Assembly (NCBI GenBank): GCA_029552245.1
Contig: JAKPDW010000001.1
Coordinates: 1-64,000 of the forward strand
Direction of reading: 5' to 3'
Length of the DNA: 64,000 nucleotides
DNA from: Deltaproteobacteria bacterium
Lineage (GTDB): Bacteria > Desulfobacterota > Desulfomonilia > UBA1062
How positions within the stretch are numbered: the stretch's first letter is position 1; each line of letters starts with the position of its first letter. A program made the translations under genes and the position numbers. This document shows positions 24,918 to 37,001 of this stretch, in pieces. Below the pieces are notes generated by a model that was not told the origin of the DNA, did no database searches, and saw only the letters and a list, made by a program, of their open reading frames with translations.

Positions 24918-25712
24918 ATGAAGAAGGTCAACGAGGGCAGGACGTGTTCGTACACGGTGAACGAGCAGGGCGTTGCGCTCATGGAGGTGAACAACCCCCC
25001 CATGAACGCCTTGAGCAGGCCGGTCATCGCCGACATGAGGGATGCGATAACCGCTGCGCTCAAGGACGCGGACGTGAGGGTCATCGTGTTCACGGGCGTC
25101 GGAAAGGCCTTCATCGCGGGCGCCGACATAGGCGAGCTCAAGGACTTCACCACGGCCCAAGAAGGCGCGGACTTCCTCATCCCCGGCCAGGAGATCACGA
25201 ACCTGCTCATGTACGCGGACAAGCCGGTGATCGCGGCGATCAACGGCTTCTGCCTGGGCGGGGGGTTGGAGATGGCACTGGCCTGTCACATCAGGCTCGC
25301 GGACGAGAGCGCCATGCTCGGGCTGCCGGAGATCAAGCTGGGCATCATCCCGGGCTACGGGGGCACCCAGCGCACGCCGCGCCTCATAGGTACCGGGCGG
25401 GCCCTGGAGCTCATCCTGTCCGGGAACTTCATCGACGGCGCCAAGGCGGCTCAGTACGGGCTCGTGAACAGGGCGGTGGCCAAGGGGACCGTGGTGGAAG
25501 AGTCCATGAAGCTCGCAGCCGTCATCGCGGCCAAGAGCAGGATCGCCGTGCAGGCGGCGCTCAGGGCCGTTCACGAGGGCATGAGCATGGACCTCCACAT
25601 GGCCATGAAGCTCGAGCGGGAGCTCTTCGGCATCTGCTACGCGAGCGAGGACAAGCTGGAGGGCATCGCGGCCTTCATGGAGAAGAGGGACCCCAGATTC
25701 AAAGACAAGTGA
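24918..25712 (+). CDS. enoyl-CoA hydratase/isomerase family protein
   Basis: This 264-residue crotonase has the oxyanion-hole segments IAGADIGEL and AINGFCLGGGLEMALACH, and the catalytic glutamates of true hydratases (LEMA near 120 and LPEIKLGIIPGYGGTQ near 142), so a hydratase in acyl-CoA degradation is likely. Start chosen at the ATG with AAAGGAG 6 bases upstream. It stands alone on its strand with its own promoter. Confidence 0.93.
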   Translation: MKKVNEGRTCSYTVNEQGVALMEVNNPPMNALSRPVIADMRDAITAALKDADVRVIVFTGVGKAFIAGADIGELKDFTTAQEGADFLIPGQEITNLLMYADKPVIAAINGFCLGGGLEMALACHIRLADESAMLGLPEIKLGIIPGYGGTQRTPRLIGTGRALELILSGNFIDGAKAAQYGLVNRAVAKGTVVEESMKLAAVIAAKSRIAVQAALRAVHEGMSMDLHMAMKLERELFGICYASEDKLEGIAAFMEKRDPRFKDK

Positions 25713-25810
25713 AGCCGGGCTGCGGCACGATGCGGGTCCCCGCGCCCGGGCGCACCCTTCTCGAAGGGCGCCGCCCCGTCGGGCAGCCTGCGGTGCGGTC
25801 GTGCACCAAG

Positions 25811-25837
25811 GCGCACCCCTCTCGAGGGGGTGTGCGC
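25811..25837. terminator. hairpin between convergent genes
   Basis: GCGCACCCCTCTCGAGGGGG and the following bases fold into a stem of about 11 pairs around a TCGA loop. A similar but shorter hairpin lies about 60 bases upstream. No T tract follows, so termination activity is uncertain. Confidence 0.4.
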
Positions 25838-25915
25838 TCGTAAGGGCCCGGCCCCCTCGCGACGGGGTCTTTGTGCCAGCGCTCACCTTCCCGTGTGCGC
25901 ACGGAAGGCGTCGCG

Positions 25916-29118
<3,203 letters not shown>

Positions 29119-29122
<4 letters not shown>

Positions 29123-30320
29123 CTGTCGGATTCCTTTGCGATGCCCCCGTCGAAGGCCTTTTCGACGCCCTGCGTGACGATGCGTTCTCCTGGCGCCAGG
29201 CCTGAGAGCACCACGACGCCCGAATCCCGTAGGGGACCCTCCCTGATGAGGCGCAGTGTCACGAGGTTGGAATCGCCGACCACGTACACCGCAGAGAGGT
29301 GGCCCCTGCGGACGACGGCCTGCTTCGGGACGACGACCTCCTGCCTCTGGCCCGTCTGGATCTCGACCCGGCAGGACAGCCCCGATCTCAACGGGGTGTG
29401 AGGGACGTCGATCTTTATCCTGAAGGTGCGCGTGACCGGGTCCACATCGGGCAGGACGTCCCGTATGGAGCCCTTCAGCGTCCTTGCAGGGGCGTCCAGG
29501 CGGACGACCACGGGCATCCCCGGTCTGACGACGCCCCCGAGCCCCTGGTCCACGTCGGCCTCGATGTACGCACCCTCGATGCTTTCCATCTCCAAGAGCG
29601 GGGTTCCGGGCACGGCCATGTCGCCCGTCTCTACACGCTTGACGGTCACACCCCGGCAAAGGGGGCCGTTATGCGCGTGTAGTCGAGATAGGCCCGGGCC
29701 TCGCGCACGGAGGCGAGCGCCCTCTCGTACTCCGCCCTTGCCACCTTCATGGAGATCTCGGCCTCGTCGAGGGACTGGAGGGACACGGCCTGCCTCTCGT
29801 AGAGGGCCTTCATGCGTTTCCACGTCGAGGAGGCCAGGGACAGCCGCTGGGATGCGGCGTCGAGTGCCTCGAGGGCGGCCTTGTGCCTCTGGGCGATGTC
29901 CGTGTCATCTATGGTGAGGAGAAGCGAAGAGGTCTTCACCAGGTCCCCTTCCTTCACGGCGATGGAGCTCACCCTGCCCATGACCTTGCTCGAGATGGCC
30001 GCCCTCCTGTCCGAGCGGACCGTTCCCGTGACCTCGACGAAGCTCGTAGTCGTCGTGGGCCTGATCTCGGACACCTTCACCCCCCTGATCTCGGCCCTGG
30101 CCCCTTGAGGCGACTCCACGCCCGGTGAGCAGCCGTGAGCAAGGGCCGTCGCCATGGCCAGGACGCAGAGCGTGAGGACCGCGTGCGAGAACGATCCACC
30201 GCTTACGTGCGAGGTGGACAGGGGCGCAGGTGGAGTGGGGGGACATGCCGCGCAGCTCGCCTTGCAGGCCGACCTTCCACAGCCGCTGTAGGCGGCGGAT
30301 TCCGAGGACATGGACGGCAC
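29119..30320 (-). pseudogene. RND membrane-fusion lipoprotein, split by a one-base frameshift
   Basis: The periplasmic adaptor of the pump is encoded in two frames. The N-terminal part (to about 29646) has a lipobox-like ALAHGC, the barrel-sandwich start (SKVMGRVSSIAVKEGDLVKT) and coiled coil, ending YTRITAPFAGV then TGA; the other frame continues with TVKRVETGDMAVPGTPLLEM to the end. One base is missing near 29648. The start is GTG at 30320 with GGAGG 8 bases upstream, giving an unusually long cysteine-containing stretch before the lipobox. The intact permease suggests a sequence error or a recent mutation. Confidence 0.85.
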
Positions 30321-30387
30321 TGCCCTCACCTCCAAAGAGATATTTCACGCCGGCAGTGGACTCGATCCACCCGGCAGACTCGTTGAT

Positions 30388-30416
30388 AGTATAGCCGCGG
30401 TATACCGGTGAGACAA
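30388..30416 (-). promoter_or_regulatory. promoter of the RND efflux operon
   Basis: On the - strand, TTGTCT (30416-30411) and TATACT (30393-30388) are separated by exactly 17 bases, in a locally AT-richer patch. It directly adjoins the hairpin ending the selenoprotein gene. Confidence 0.65.
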
Positions 30417-30417
30417 G

Positions 30418-30448
30418 CCCTCCACCCGCCATGGCGGCGGGTGGAGGG
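30418..30448 (-). terminator. hairpin after the HesB selenoprotein gene
   Basis: CCCTCCACCCGCC pairs perfectly with GGCGGGTGGAGGG (13 bp, 5-base loop). Read on the - strand it lies 37 bases beyond the selenoprotein stop and is followed by GCTTGTCTC, a weak T tract. The -35 box of the RND promoter starts immediately after it. Confidence 0.5.
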
Positions 30449-30485
30449 CTCTTGGGTCAGGTGGTGGTGCGGCCGGGGTCGCGTC

Positions 30486-30794
30486 TCAGCAGCTCGTGCA
30501 CCCCCCGCAGTCCGCCTTGATGCCCGTCTTCACCACGAACCCCTCGCCGCGCGGGGTTGTGACGTAGTCCACGGTCACCGGCTTCACCTCCTCGAGGAGC
30601 TTCTTCTCGATGACGAAGGTGAATCCGCCCTTTTCGAAGATCTCGTCTCCGTCTTTTGACTCGTCCAGAGCCAGGCCCATCTGGGGCCCGCCTCAGCCCA
30701 CGCCCGCGATGAAGACCCTCAGGGGCTCGACGCCCTGGCGGCTCTTGAAGAACTCGCCTACCATCTCGATCGCCTTTTCCGTTACGGTGAACAT
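30486..30794 (-). CDS. HesB-like selenoprotein (in-frame UGA = Sec34)
   Basis: Translation from the ATG at 30794 (AAGGAGG six bases upstream) gives MFTVTEKAIEMVGEFFKSRQ and on to FIAGVG, then an in-frame TGA (30695-30693), then GGPQMGLALDESKDG to a Cys-rich end (DCGGCTSC). The nearby paralogue has Cys at exactly this place (GMGCSGVQLGMAL), so the TGA most likely encodes selenocysteine. Read through, it is 102 residues, the normal size of the HesB/IscA-like (TIGR01911) family, several members of which are known selenoproteins. Iron-sulfur assembly or sulfur/selenium handling is the expected role. A conventional gene finder would see only the last 64 residues. Confidence 0.88.
30660..30692 (-). 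promoter_or_regulatory. candidate bacterial SECIS hairpin
   Basis: Just after the UGA the mRNA can fold GGGCCC with GGGCCU around a CAGAU loop (30689-30673), or CCAGA with UCUGG around a loop with G among its first two bases (30684-30665). Both are plausible bacterial SECIS-like shapes; the loop is nearer to the UGA than usual in the first fold. Structure is hand-predicted. Confidence 0.5.
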
Positions 30795-31496
30795 CGTGTT
30801 CCTCCTTTTTTCGTGGAGTGAGCCCCAGGCCGAGGAGGTCCTTGGCGCACCCCGGGTTTATATCCTTTCAGCCGTTCTTGTTGTATCGTCCGGCCGTCTT
30901 CTCCAGTCAACCTCGTGCACCCGTGCTCGTGCCCGAGGACACCGGACGGGTTCCCCCCTCTTACCCGATCTTTCCTTCCCCATCAAGGCCGCTGGGACGG
31001 TGCTGTCGACCGGCACGCCCGGCGGGCCGGACCTGTTTGTACAACCGGTTTGTACAGATGGATCCCCGTGCTTAGCCATGGAAGCCTTGCTGTCCGGGTG
31101 CCTTCTCCCGGGCGGGCGGATGCTCCCACTGCCTTGGGATGAGCCGGCAGGGGATGTCCCCAAGGTCTTTCTGAGGGGGATGCCCCCCCTGCCTTGGGGG
31201 TGAACCGCCGTCCCGGCACGAGAACGAGGCCGACCGTGAAGGTCTTGCTCCATGATCCCCCACGCCCTGGCAGGCAAATCGCGAGACGCTATGGGACCGA
31301 ACCCGGCCTGGACGGCGGTACCGTCGTCCAGGGCACGATGAGGGGCGGCCTGCTCTTGCCTGGTATCACGGCCAGGACGCTCGCCTGCCGAGAGACGGAA
31401 GGCGCCGGTCCGCCGGCGCCTGCCCCCGGTGCCTCGAGGCCTCGGCAGACCATGCATGACCTCATGTGTCACATCGGTTTGCACGTTGTCGTGCGC
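30795..31496. other. intergenic region between the two HesB-like genes
   Basis: No gene recognised. A weak promoter for the selenoprotein gene lies at 30882-30910. At 31036-31056 TTTGTACA occurs twice at 13-base spacing around ACCGG, an operator-like site. The rest is GC-rich and featureless. Confidence 0.5.
30882..30910 (-). promoter_or_regulatory. weak promoter candidate for the selenoprotein gene
   Basis: On the - strand, TTGACT (30910-30905) is followed after 17 bases by GATACA. The -10 match is poor. Confidence 0.35.
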
Positions 31497-31814
31497 TCAG
31501 CACCCACAACACCCCCCCGAGCACCCGGAGCCCGGCTTGAGGGAAGAGGAGATGACGAAGCCCTCTCCCTGCGAGGTGGTCACGTAGTCTATCTTGATGG
31601 GCTTGGCCGTCTCGTAGAGCTGGTTTTCGATCAGGTAGGTATAGCCGTCGATCTCGAACGTGCGGTCGTTCTCGTTCGCTTCGTCAAGGGCCATGCCCAG
31701 CTGCACGCCGCTGCACCCCATGCCAGCCACGAATACCCGTACGGGCTCCACCTTTTCCCTTCCCTTGAAGAACTGCCCGATCATCTCCGTCGCCTTCCTG
31801 GTCACTTCCAACAT
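31497..31814 (-). CDS. HesB-like protein, cysteine form
   Basis: The 105-residue paralogue of the selenoprotein shares the same layout: MLEVTRKATEMIGQFF, VRVFVAGMGCSGVQLGMALD, IDYVTTSQGEGF, and a Cys-rich tail (GSGCSGGCCGC). Cys replaces Sec in the conserved position. AAGGAG stands 7 bases before the ATG. HesB/IscA-like proteins carry iron or Fe-S clusters through three conserved cysteines, matching these. Confidence 0.93.
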   Translation of the reverse strand: MLEVTRKATEMIGQFFKGREKVEPVRVFVAGMGCSGVQLGMALDEANENDRTFEIDGYTYLIENQLYETAKPIKIDYVTTSQGEGFVISSSLKPGSGCSGGCCGC

Positions 31815-32324
31815 CTTCTGTCTCCTTGTCGGGCGGTTGCATGGGCTTTCTGTCGTTTTGAGCCAGACAACCAGCAGTCACCCTTTCGTTGTATGCGCCT
31901 TCTCAAGGTTTCGCGCCCCGCGGCCGCGACCCGGCGCAATGGTCCGGCCGTGTGGTCCCCTCGTCGAGCGGGATCCTTTAGCGTCCGTGTTCATCGTCTG
32001 TCTTCAGGTCCCCATGCGTCCGTCGGTGCACCCTGCCACATGGGGATGCTTCGGTCAACCCGTATCGGGGGTGTCGATGGGGGGTGTCTCTCTCGTCCTT
32101 GGCCCTTGACGCCGCACAGGAGCCCGTTGGCTGGCGCGAGCGTGATCCTCAAGGTTCGCGGCGCTCTGCTCCGGCGATTCATCACTCCGAGGCGGCCCTC
32201 TCCCTCAAGCCAAGGCCTGATCTCGGCCGGGTCACCCACCATGCCCGAAGGGCCGTGTCTGTGCGGCCGGTGGTGCATGTGGCCGGGCGTGGCGCAGGGG
32301 TCGAAAGGTCGGGCCCGAGACCGG
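31815..32324. other. intergenic region
   Basis: About 510 bases without a recognisable gene, RNA or strong hairpin. The promoter of the cysteine HesB-like gene is expected at its left edge but was not identified with confidence. Confidence 0.45.
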
Positions 32325-32561
32325 CTAGGCCTTGATGACCTCCTTGAGGTCGAGGAGGTTGATGTCCGTCTTGGGCTGGTACTTCTTTATCAGCATCCCG
32401 ATCGCCTCGTTCACCAGGATGGAGAGCTCCTTGCCCGTGATGGCGGACAGGATCGAGAGGGCCTTTGCATGGCGTTCCTCGATGTAGTAGTTCCGCTTGA
32501 CGAGTTTCGTGTCCGTGCCCTCGTACTTGCTGCTCAATGGTTTTCTTCCGCGTCTTGCCAT
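32325..32561 (-). CDS. small ribbon-helix-helix-like protein
   Basis: The 78-residue protein begins MARRGRKPLSSKYEGTDTKL with a basic N-terminus, followed by VKRNYYIEERHAKALSILSA, which looks like the beta-strand plus helix of a ribbon-helix-helix DNA-binding fold, and a charged C-terminus. Start chosen at the ATG with AAGGA 7 bases upstream. It may be a regulator or an antitoxin; no toxin-like partner gene adjoins it. The gene and its promoter are clearly less GC-rich than their neighbours, suggesting transfer. Confidence 0.75.
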   Translation of the reverse strand: MARRGRKPLSSKYEGTDTKLVKRNYYIEERHAKALSILSAITGKELSILVNEAIGMLIKKYQPKTDINLLDLKEVIKA

Positions 32562-32598
32562 GTGTCTGTCCTTTCCCTCTCGTGCAACATGATAGTCT

Positions 32599-32627
32599 AT
32601 ATTATTTAGAACATCGAAGATCGACAA
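32599..32627 (-). promoter_or_regulatory. promoter of the ribbon-helix-helix gene
   Basis: On the - strand, TTGTCG (32627-32622) and TAATAT (32604-32599) are separated by 17 bases in an AT-rich patch unlike the rest of the window. Confidence 0.6.
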
Positions 32628-33161
32628 GGATTCTCGTATCACGAAATATGTACGCTCCCCGCCATGCGCCGACCCCCTGTGTCCGCGATTTCACTGGCTG
32701 GTTTTTCGAGAGACCAGGGTAACTCCCCTCTTCATGACGACGGCTCGCAGGATGAAGACCCGAGGGCCCGCCTTCCGGAAAGAACCGGGTGAGTGCACGA
32801 GGAGACCTCGTTTGCGTGGCGGGAAACGAGACGTCACTCCTTCCCGGCGCAGCGCCTGGTTGCATCCCGATGGGACACGAGCCCCCTCATCCTTGGGCGG
32901 TCGCACGGACAGCCATGAAAGGCGTGTGCTCAGTGTTTCGGAAGGCGCCTCTTCGCGCATGGGAGGCATACCCTTTTGCGCAGGGAAGAGACCCACGGGT
33001 ACCCGAGAACATGGAAGGGGCCCGCCGGCGGACCCTTTGCGCAGGGAGAGGGCGCGGGGGTCCTCCCTCACCGAACGACCGTTTCCAGCGTGGCCGGTGT
33101 GCCATGGCCAAGGTGAGGCGGGTCCTCCCGTGCATCTCGGGTCACAGGTCGCGGTAGGGTC

Positions 33162-33189
33162 TTGACAGGGCGGGGCATCGTGTTAGTAT
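33162..33189 (+). promoter_or_regulatory. promoter of the acyl-CoA ligase gene
   Basis: TTGACA (33162-33167) is followed after 16 bases by TAGTAT (33184-33189). An AT-rich patch with TTA...TAA symmetry extends to about 33202 and could be an operator. Confidence 0.55.
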
Positions 33190-33249
33190 TGTATGATAAT
33201 AAGTCAACTTGGATGCATGACCCGAATGCTTCGGATGGGGGAGGTTCGC

Positions 33250-34923
33250 ATGGGATTCGAGAGGATCTGGCACAAGAGTTATCCACAGGGGGTCCCCAGG
33301 GAGATCGTCTTCGACCGCACCACGATGCCTGAAGCGCTCGAGAGGAGCTCGAGGCGTTTTCCCGACACGCCGGCGCTCAACTACATGGGCAGGCTGATCA
33401 CGTACGAGGAGCTCAACCGCATGGTGAATGCCTTCGCCAGGGCCCTCATGGGGCTCGGGGTGAAGAAGGGCGACACGGTCGCCATGCTCCTGCCCAACAT
33501 CCCCCAGGTGGTCATCGCCAACTACGCGACGTGGCGGATAGGCGCGGTCGCCGCACAGAACAACCCGCTCTACACGGAGCGGGAGCTCACGCACCAGCTG
33601 GACGACTCCGACGCAACGATCCTCGTCACCCTCGACCTCCTTCTGCCGAGGGCTCTCGCCGTCAAGCCGAAGACAAAGATCAGGCACATCGTGATCTGCC
33701 ATATCAACGACTACCTGCCGTTCCCCAAGAAGCAGCTCTTCCCCCTGGTGAAGAGGAAGATGTACCGCAAGGTGAAGCCCGGTGACGGGGTCTCGCTCTT
33801 TGTGGACCTCGTCGAGGCGAACGACGACTCCCCGGTTCCCAACCATGCCGCGTGGGAGGAACTGGGCACGCTCATCTACACCGGCGGGACGACGGGCGTG
33901 AGCAAGGGCGTCATGCTGACGCACGCCAACATGTCGTGCAACGTCCAGCAGCTCAGGGCGTGGTTCTACGACATCGAGGACGGCAAGGAGAGCATCCTCG
34001 GGATCTTCCCCTTCTTCCACTCGGCCGGGTTCACGGGTATCCAGAATTTCACCGTGTGGGGCGGCGGCACCGACGTTCTCGTGCCCAGGCCCGAGCCCGG
34101 GGTGATCATCGAGCTCCTCAAGAAGTTCAGGCCCGGCTTCATGCCCGGCGTGCCCACGATCTTCATCGGCCTGCTCAACGACGAGCGTTTCAGGAAGATG
34201 GACCTGAGATTCATCAAGGGGTTCATCGCAGGAGCCGCTCCCCTGTCGGTCGAGACCATCAACGAGCTCAAGCGTATCACCGGGGGCGACCTCATCAATG
34301 TCTACGGCCTCACCGAAACCTCCCCCATGGGCACGGCTTCCCCGTGGAAGGGGGATATCAAGCCCGGCACGGTGGGTGTGCCGTTCCCGAGCACCGACCT
34401 CAAGATCGTCGACGTGGAGACAGGCACCGTGGAGATGAAGACCGGCGAGGCGGGCGAGATCTGCTTCAAGGGCCCTCAGGTCATGAAGGGTTACTACAAG
34501 AGGCCCGATGAGACCGAGAAGGTGCTCAGGGACGGCTGGCTGTATACCGGAGACATCGGGTTCCTCGACGAGGACGGGTATCTCACCATCGTGGACAGGA
34601 AGAAGGACATGATCGTGGCCTCGGGCTACAACATCTTCCCACAGGAAATCGACGAGATCCTCATGAGCCACCCGAAGGTCATGGAGGCCTGCACCATAGG
34701 TGTGCCGGACAGCTACCGGGGGGTGGCGCCCAAGGCGTTCGTCGTCCTCAAGCCGGGAGTGACGGCGGAGAGGGAGGAACTCATCGCCTTCCTCAAGGAG
34801 CGGCTGGCAGCCTACAAGGTGCCCAAGGAGATCGAGTTCATGGACGAGCTCCCCAAGAGCGCCGTGGGCAAGATCCTCCGGAAGGAGCTCAGGGAGCTCG
34901 AGAAGAAGAAAGGCGGTGCCTAG
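33250..34923 (+). CDS. AMP-forming long-chain acyl-CoA ligase (FadD-like)
   Basis: The 557-residue ANL-superfamily enzyme activates fatty or aromatic acids to CoA thioesters. Motifs: YTGGTTGVSKGVMLTH (phosphate loop), INVYGLTETSP, YTGDIG, GYNIFPQEID and the C-terminal catalytic Lys in KSAVGKILRKELR. I start at MGFERIWHKSYPQG, 5 bases after GGGGGAGG; an open frame extends 19 codons further up. Long-chain fatty acid is the best-fitting substrate but this is not provable here. Confidence 0.93.
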   Translation: MGFERIWHKSYPQGVPREIVFDRTTMPEALERSSRRFPDTPALNYMGRLITYEELNRMVNAFARALMGLGVKKGDTVAMLLPNIPQVVIANYATWRIGAVAAQNNPLYTERELTHQLDDSDATILVTLDLLLPRALAVKPKTKIRHIVICHINDYLPFPKKQLFPLVKRKMYRKVKPGDGVSLFVDLVEANDDSPVPNHAAWEELGTLIYTGGTTGVSKGVMLTHANMSCNVQQLRAWFYDIEDGKESILGIFPFFHSAGFTGIQNFTVWGGGTDVLVPRPEPGVIIELLKKFRPGFMPGVPTIFIGLLNDERFRKMDLRFIKGFIAGAAPLSVETINELKRITGGDLINVYGLTETSPMGTASPWKGDIKPGTVGVPFPSTDLKIVDVETGTVEMKTGEAGEICFKGPQVMKGYYKRPDETEKVLRDGWLYTGDIGFLDEDGYLTIVDRKKDMIVASGYNIFPQEIDEILMSHPKVMEACTIGVPDSYRGVAPKAFVVLKPGVTAEREELIAFLKERLAAYKVPKEIEFMDELPKSAVGKILRKELRELEKKKGGA

Positions 34924-35210
34924 CCCGCAAACGGGATCGAGCGCCCGGATCGATCAGGCTGCCGTGAGGCGTGAGGGAAAAGGCACACCGCCGAGAGGCG
35001 CCGTGTCGTCTCCCTGGCCGGGCCTGAACACGAGCGTTGTCCGCGAACCTTGAGGTCGTCTCCTCCACCGGGATGTCTGACGACGAAGGCGAAGCCCCGC
35101 GAGCCGTCTTGGGCCGCCCCCAAGGTCTCCTGAAGGTTGATTTCCGCTTGGAATCCACTACTCTTGTATATCAAGAAATCCTGCAGGCACGTCTGTCGAA
35201 AGGAGGGGGC

Positions 35211-37001
35211 GTGGAGAGACATCACAAGGTATCCATCTGGTACGTACTCATCGGCATTTGGCTCGTGCTCATCGCCCAGAACTACATAGCGCAGAAGATC
35301 GCGGTCCAGACGATCCCCTACAGCCAGTTCATGACCCTCCTCAAGGAAGGCAGGATCACGGAGATCGCGGTCGGCCAGAACCGGATACAGGGAAAGATGA
35401 AGGACAAAAACGGCGAGGTGAAGGAATTCAAGACAATCCGTGTCGATCCCGAGCTCTCGAGGATGCTGGATGAGTACAAGGTGACGTTCAAGGGGGAAAT
35501 CGAGCGGACATTCGCACGGGACCTTTTGTCCTGGGTCCTGCCGATCTTGGTCTTCGTGGGTATCTGGTACTTCATCATGAAGAGGATGGCCTCCCAGCAG
35601 CCCGGGTTCATGTCCCTCGGCAAGAACAAGGCCAAGATCTACGTGGAGAGCGAGCTCAAGGTTCGTTTCTCCGATGTCGCAGGCGTCGACGAGGCCAAGC
35701 AGGAACTCGTGGAGGTGATAGAGTTCCTCAAGAACCCCGACAAGTTCAGCGAACTCGGCGGCCGCATCCCCAAGGGGATCCTGCTGGTGGGCCCTCCCGG
35801 CACGGGAAAGACCATGCTCGCCAAGGCGGTCGCTGGGGAGAGCGGTGTTCCCTTCTTCAGCATGAGCGGGTCCGACTTCGTCGAGATGTTCGTGGGCCTG
35901 GGCGCGGCCAGGGTGAGGGATCTCTTCGAGCAGGCGAAGCAGAAGGCGCCGTGCATCATCTTCATTGACGAGCTCGATGCCTTGGGCAAGGCCAGGGGCA
36001 TAGGCCTGACCGCCGGTCATGACGAGCGCGAGCAGACCCTCAACCAGCTCCTCGTGGAGATGGACGGGTTCGATCCCAAGGTCGGGGTCATCCTCATGGC
36101 CGCCACGAACAGGCCCGAGATCCTCGACCCGGCGCTGCTCAGGCCCGGGAGGTTCGACAGGCACGTCCTCGTGGACAGGCCGGACAAGAAAGGCCGGGAG
36201 GAGATCCTCAGGGTTCACATGAAGAACGTCAAGACGGCTCCAGATGTGGATCCGGGCCGCATCGCATCCATGACCCCGGGTATGGTGGGTGCGGATCTCG
36301 CGAACATCGTGAACGAGGCCGCACTGCTCGCGGTACGCAAGGGCAAGAGGGAAGTGGGCATGGAGGAGTTCGAGGAGGCCGTCGAGAGGATCGTCGCAGG
36401 CCTTGAGAAGAAGAACAGGCTCATCAACGAGCGTGAGCGGAAGATCGTCGCCCACCACGAGATGGGCCACGCCATAGTCGCCATGAGCCTTCCCGGCGCG
36501 GACCGCGTCCAGAAGATATCCATCATCCCCCGCGGCATAGCGGCGCTCGGCTATACCATGCAGGTGCCGACCGACGACAGGTTTCTCATGAGCAGGGCCG
36601 AGCTCTTGGACAAGATCGCGACCCTGCTCGCCGGGAGGGCGGCCGAGGAACTCGTGTTCTCGGATGTCTCCACCGGGGCGCACAACGACCTTGCACGCGC
36701 AACGGACATCGCGAAGAGCATGGTCAAGGAATACGGCATGAGCGAAAAACTCGGCCAGGTTTACCTCTCGAGCGACCGGGGACCTCGGCTCCTCGATATC
36801 GGGAAGGTCGAGCGCACGGACTACAGCGAGGCGACCGCGCAGGCGATCGACGACGAGGTCAGGCGCATCATCCAGGACCAGTACCGTGTCGCACGGGACA
36901 TCCTCTCCTCGAGGATGGACGTGCTCGAAAAGGGCGCGCAGATGCTCCTGGAGAGGGAAAAGCTGGACGGCGAGGAGGTGGCCTCGCTCCTCGGCGCGTA
37001 A
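35211..37001 (+). CDS. ftsH: ATP-dependent zinc metalloprotease FtsH
   Basis: FtsH is the membrane-anchored AAA protease for quality control. The 596-residue protein starts at GTG (AGGAGG about 5 bases upstream), has a first membrane segment ([20 protein letters not shown]), a periplasmic domain, a second segment ([19 protein letters not shown]), Walker [14 protein letters not shown], Walker [11 protein letters not shown], the second-region RPGRFDRH and zinc motif HHEMGHA. It is a little shorter than the E. coli form at the C-terminus. Confidence 0.96.
   Translation: MERHHKVSIWYVLIGIWLVLIAQNYIAQKIAVQTIPYSQFMTLLKEGRITEIAVGQNRIQGKMKDKNGEVKEFKTIRVDPELSRMLDEYKVTFKGEIERTFARDLLSWVLPILVFVGIWYFIMKRMASQQPGFMSLGKNKAKIYVESELKVRFSDVAGVDEAKQELVEVIEFLKNPDKFSELGGRIPKGILLVGPPGTGKTMLAKAVAGESGVPFFSMSGSDFVEMFVGLGAARVRDLFEQAKQKAPCIIFIDELDALGKARGIGLTAGHDEREQTLNQLLVEMDGFDPKVGVILMAATNRPEILDPALLRPGRFDRHVLVDRPDKKGREEILRVHMKNVKTAPDVDPGRIASMTPGMVGADLANIVNEAALLAVRKGKREVGMEEFEEAVERIVAGLEKKNRLINERERKIVAHHEMGHAIVAMSLPGADRVQKISIIPRGIAALGYTMQVPTDDRFLMSRAELLDKIATLLAGRAAEELVFSDVSTGAHNDLARATDIAKSMVKEYGMSEKLGQVYLSSDRGPRLLDIGKVERTDYSEATAQAIDDEVRRIIQDQYRVARDILSSRMDVLEKGAQMLLEREKLDGEEVASLLGA

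Larger units (their letters stand above)
32562..33249. other. intergenic region between divergent genes
   Basis: Contains the promoter of the ribbon-helix-helix gene (32599-32627), about 500 bases of GC-rich sequence without a recognised gene, and the acyl-CoA ligase promoter (33162-33189). Confidence 0.5.

Noticed and set aside
29640-29660. Programmed -1 frameshift in the membrane-fusion gene
   Set aside because: No canonical slippery heptamer precedes the junction (the CCCCCTTT stretch does not re-pair fully), so a sequencing indel or mutation is more likely.
30486-30680. Separate 64-residue protein beginning MGLALDESKDG
   Set aside because: It is only the downstream part of the HesB-like selenoprotein; the full frame with strong ribosome site starts at 30794.
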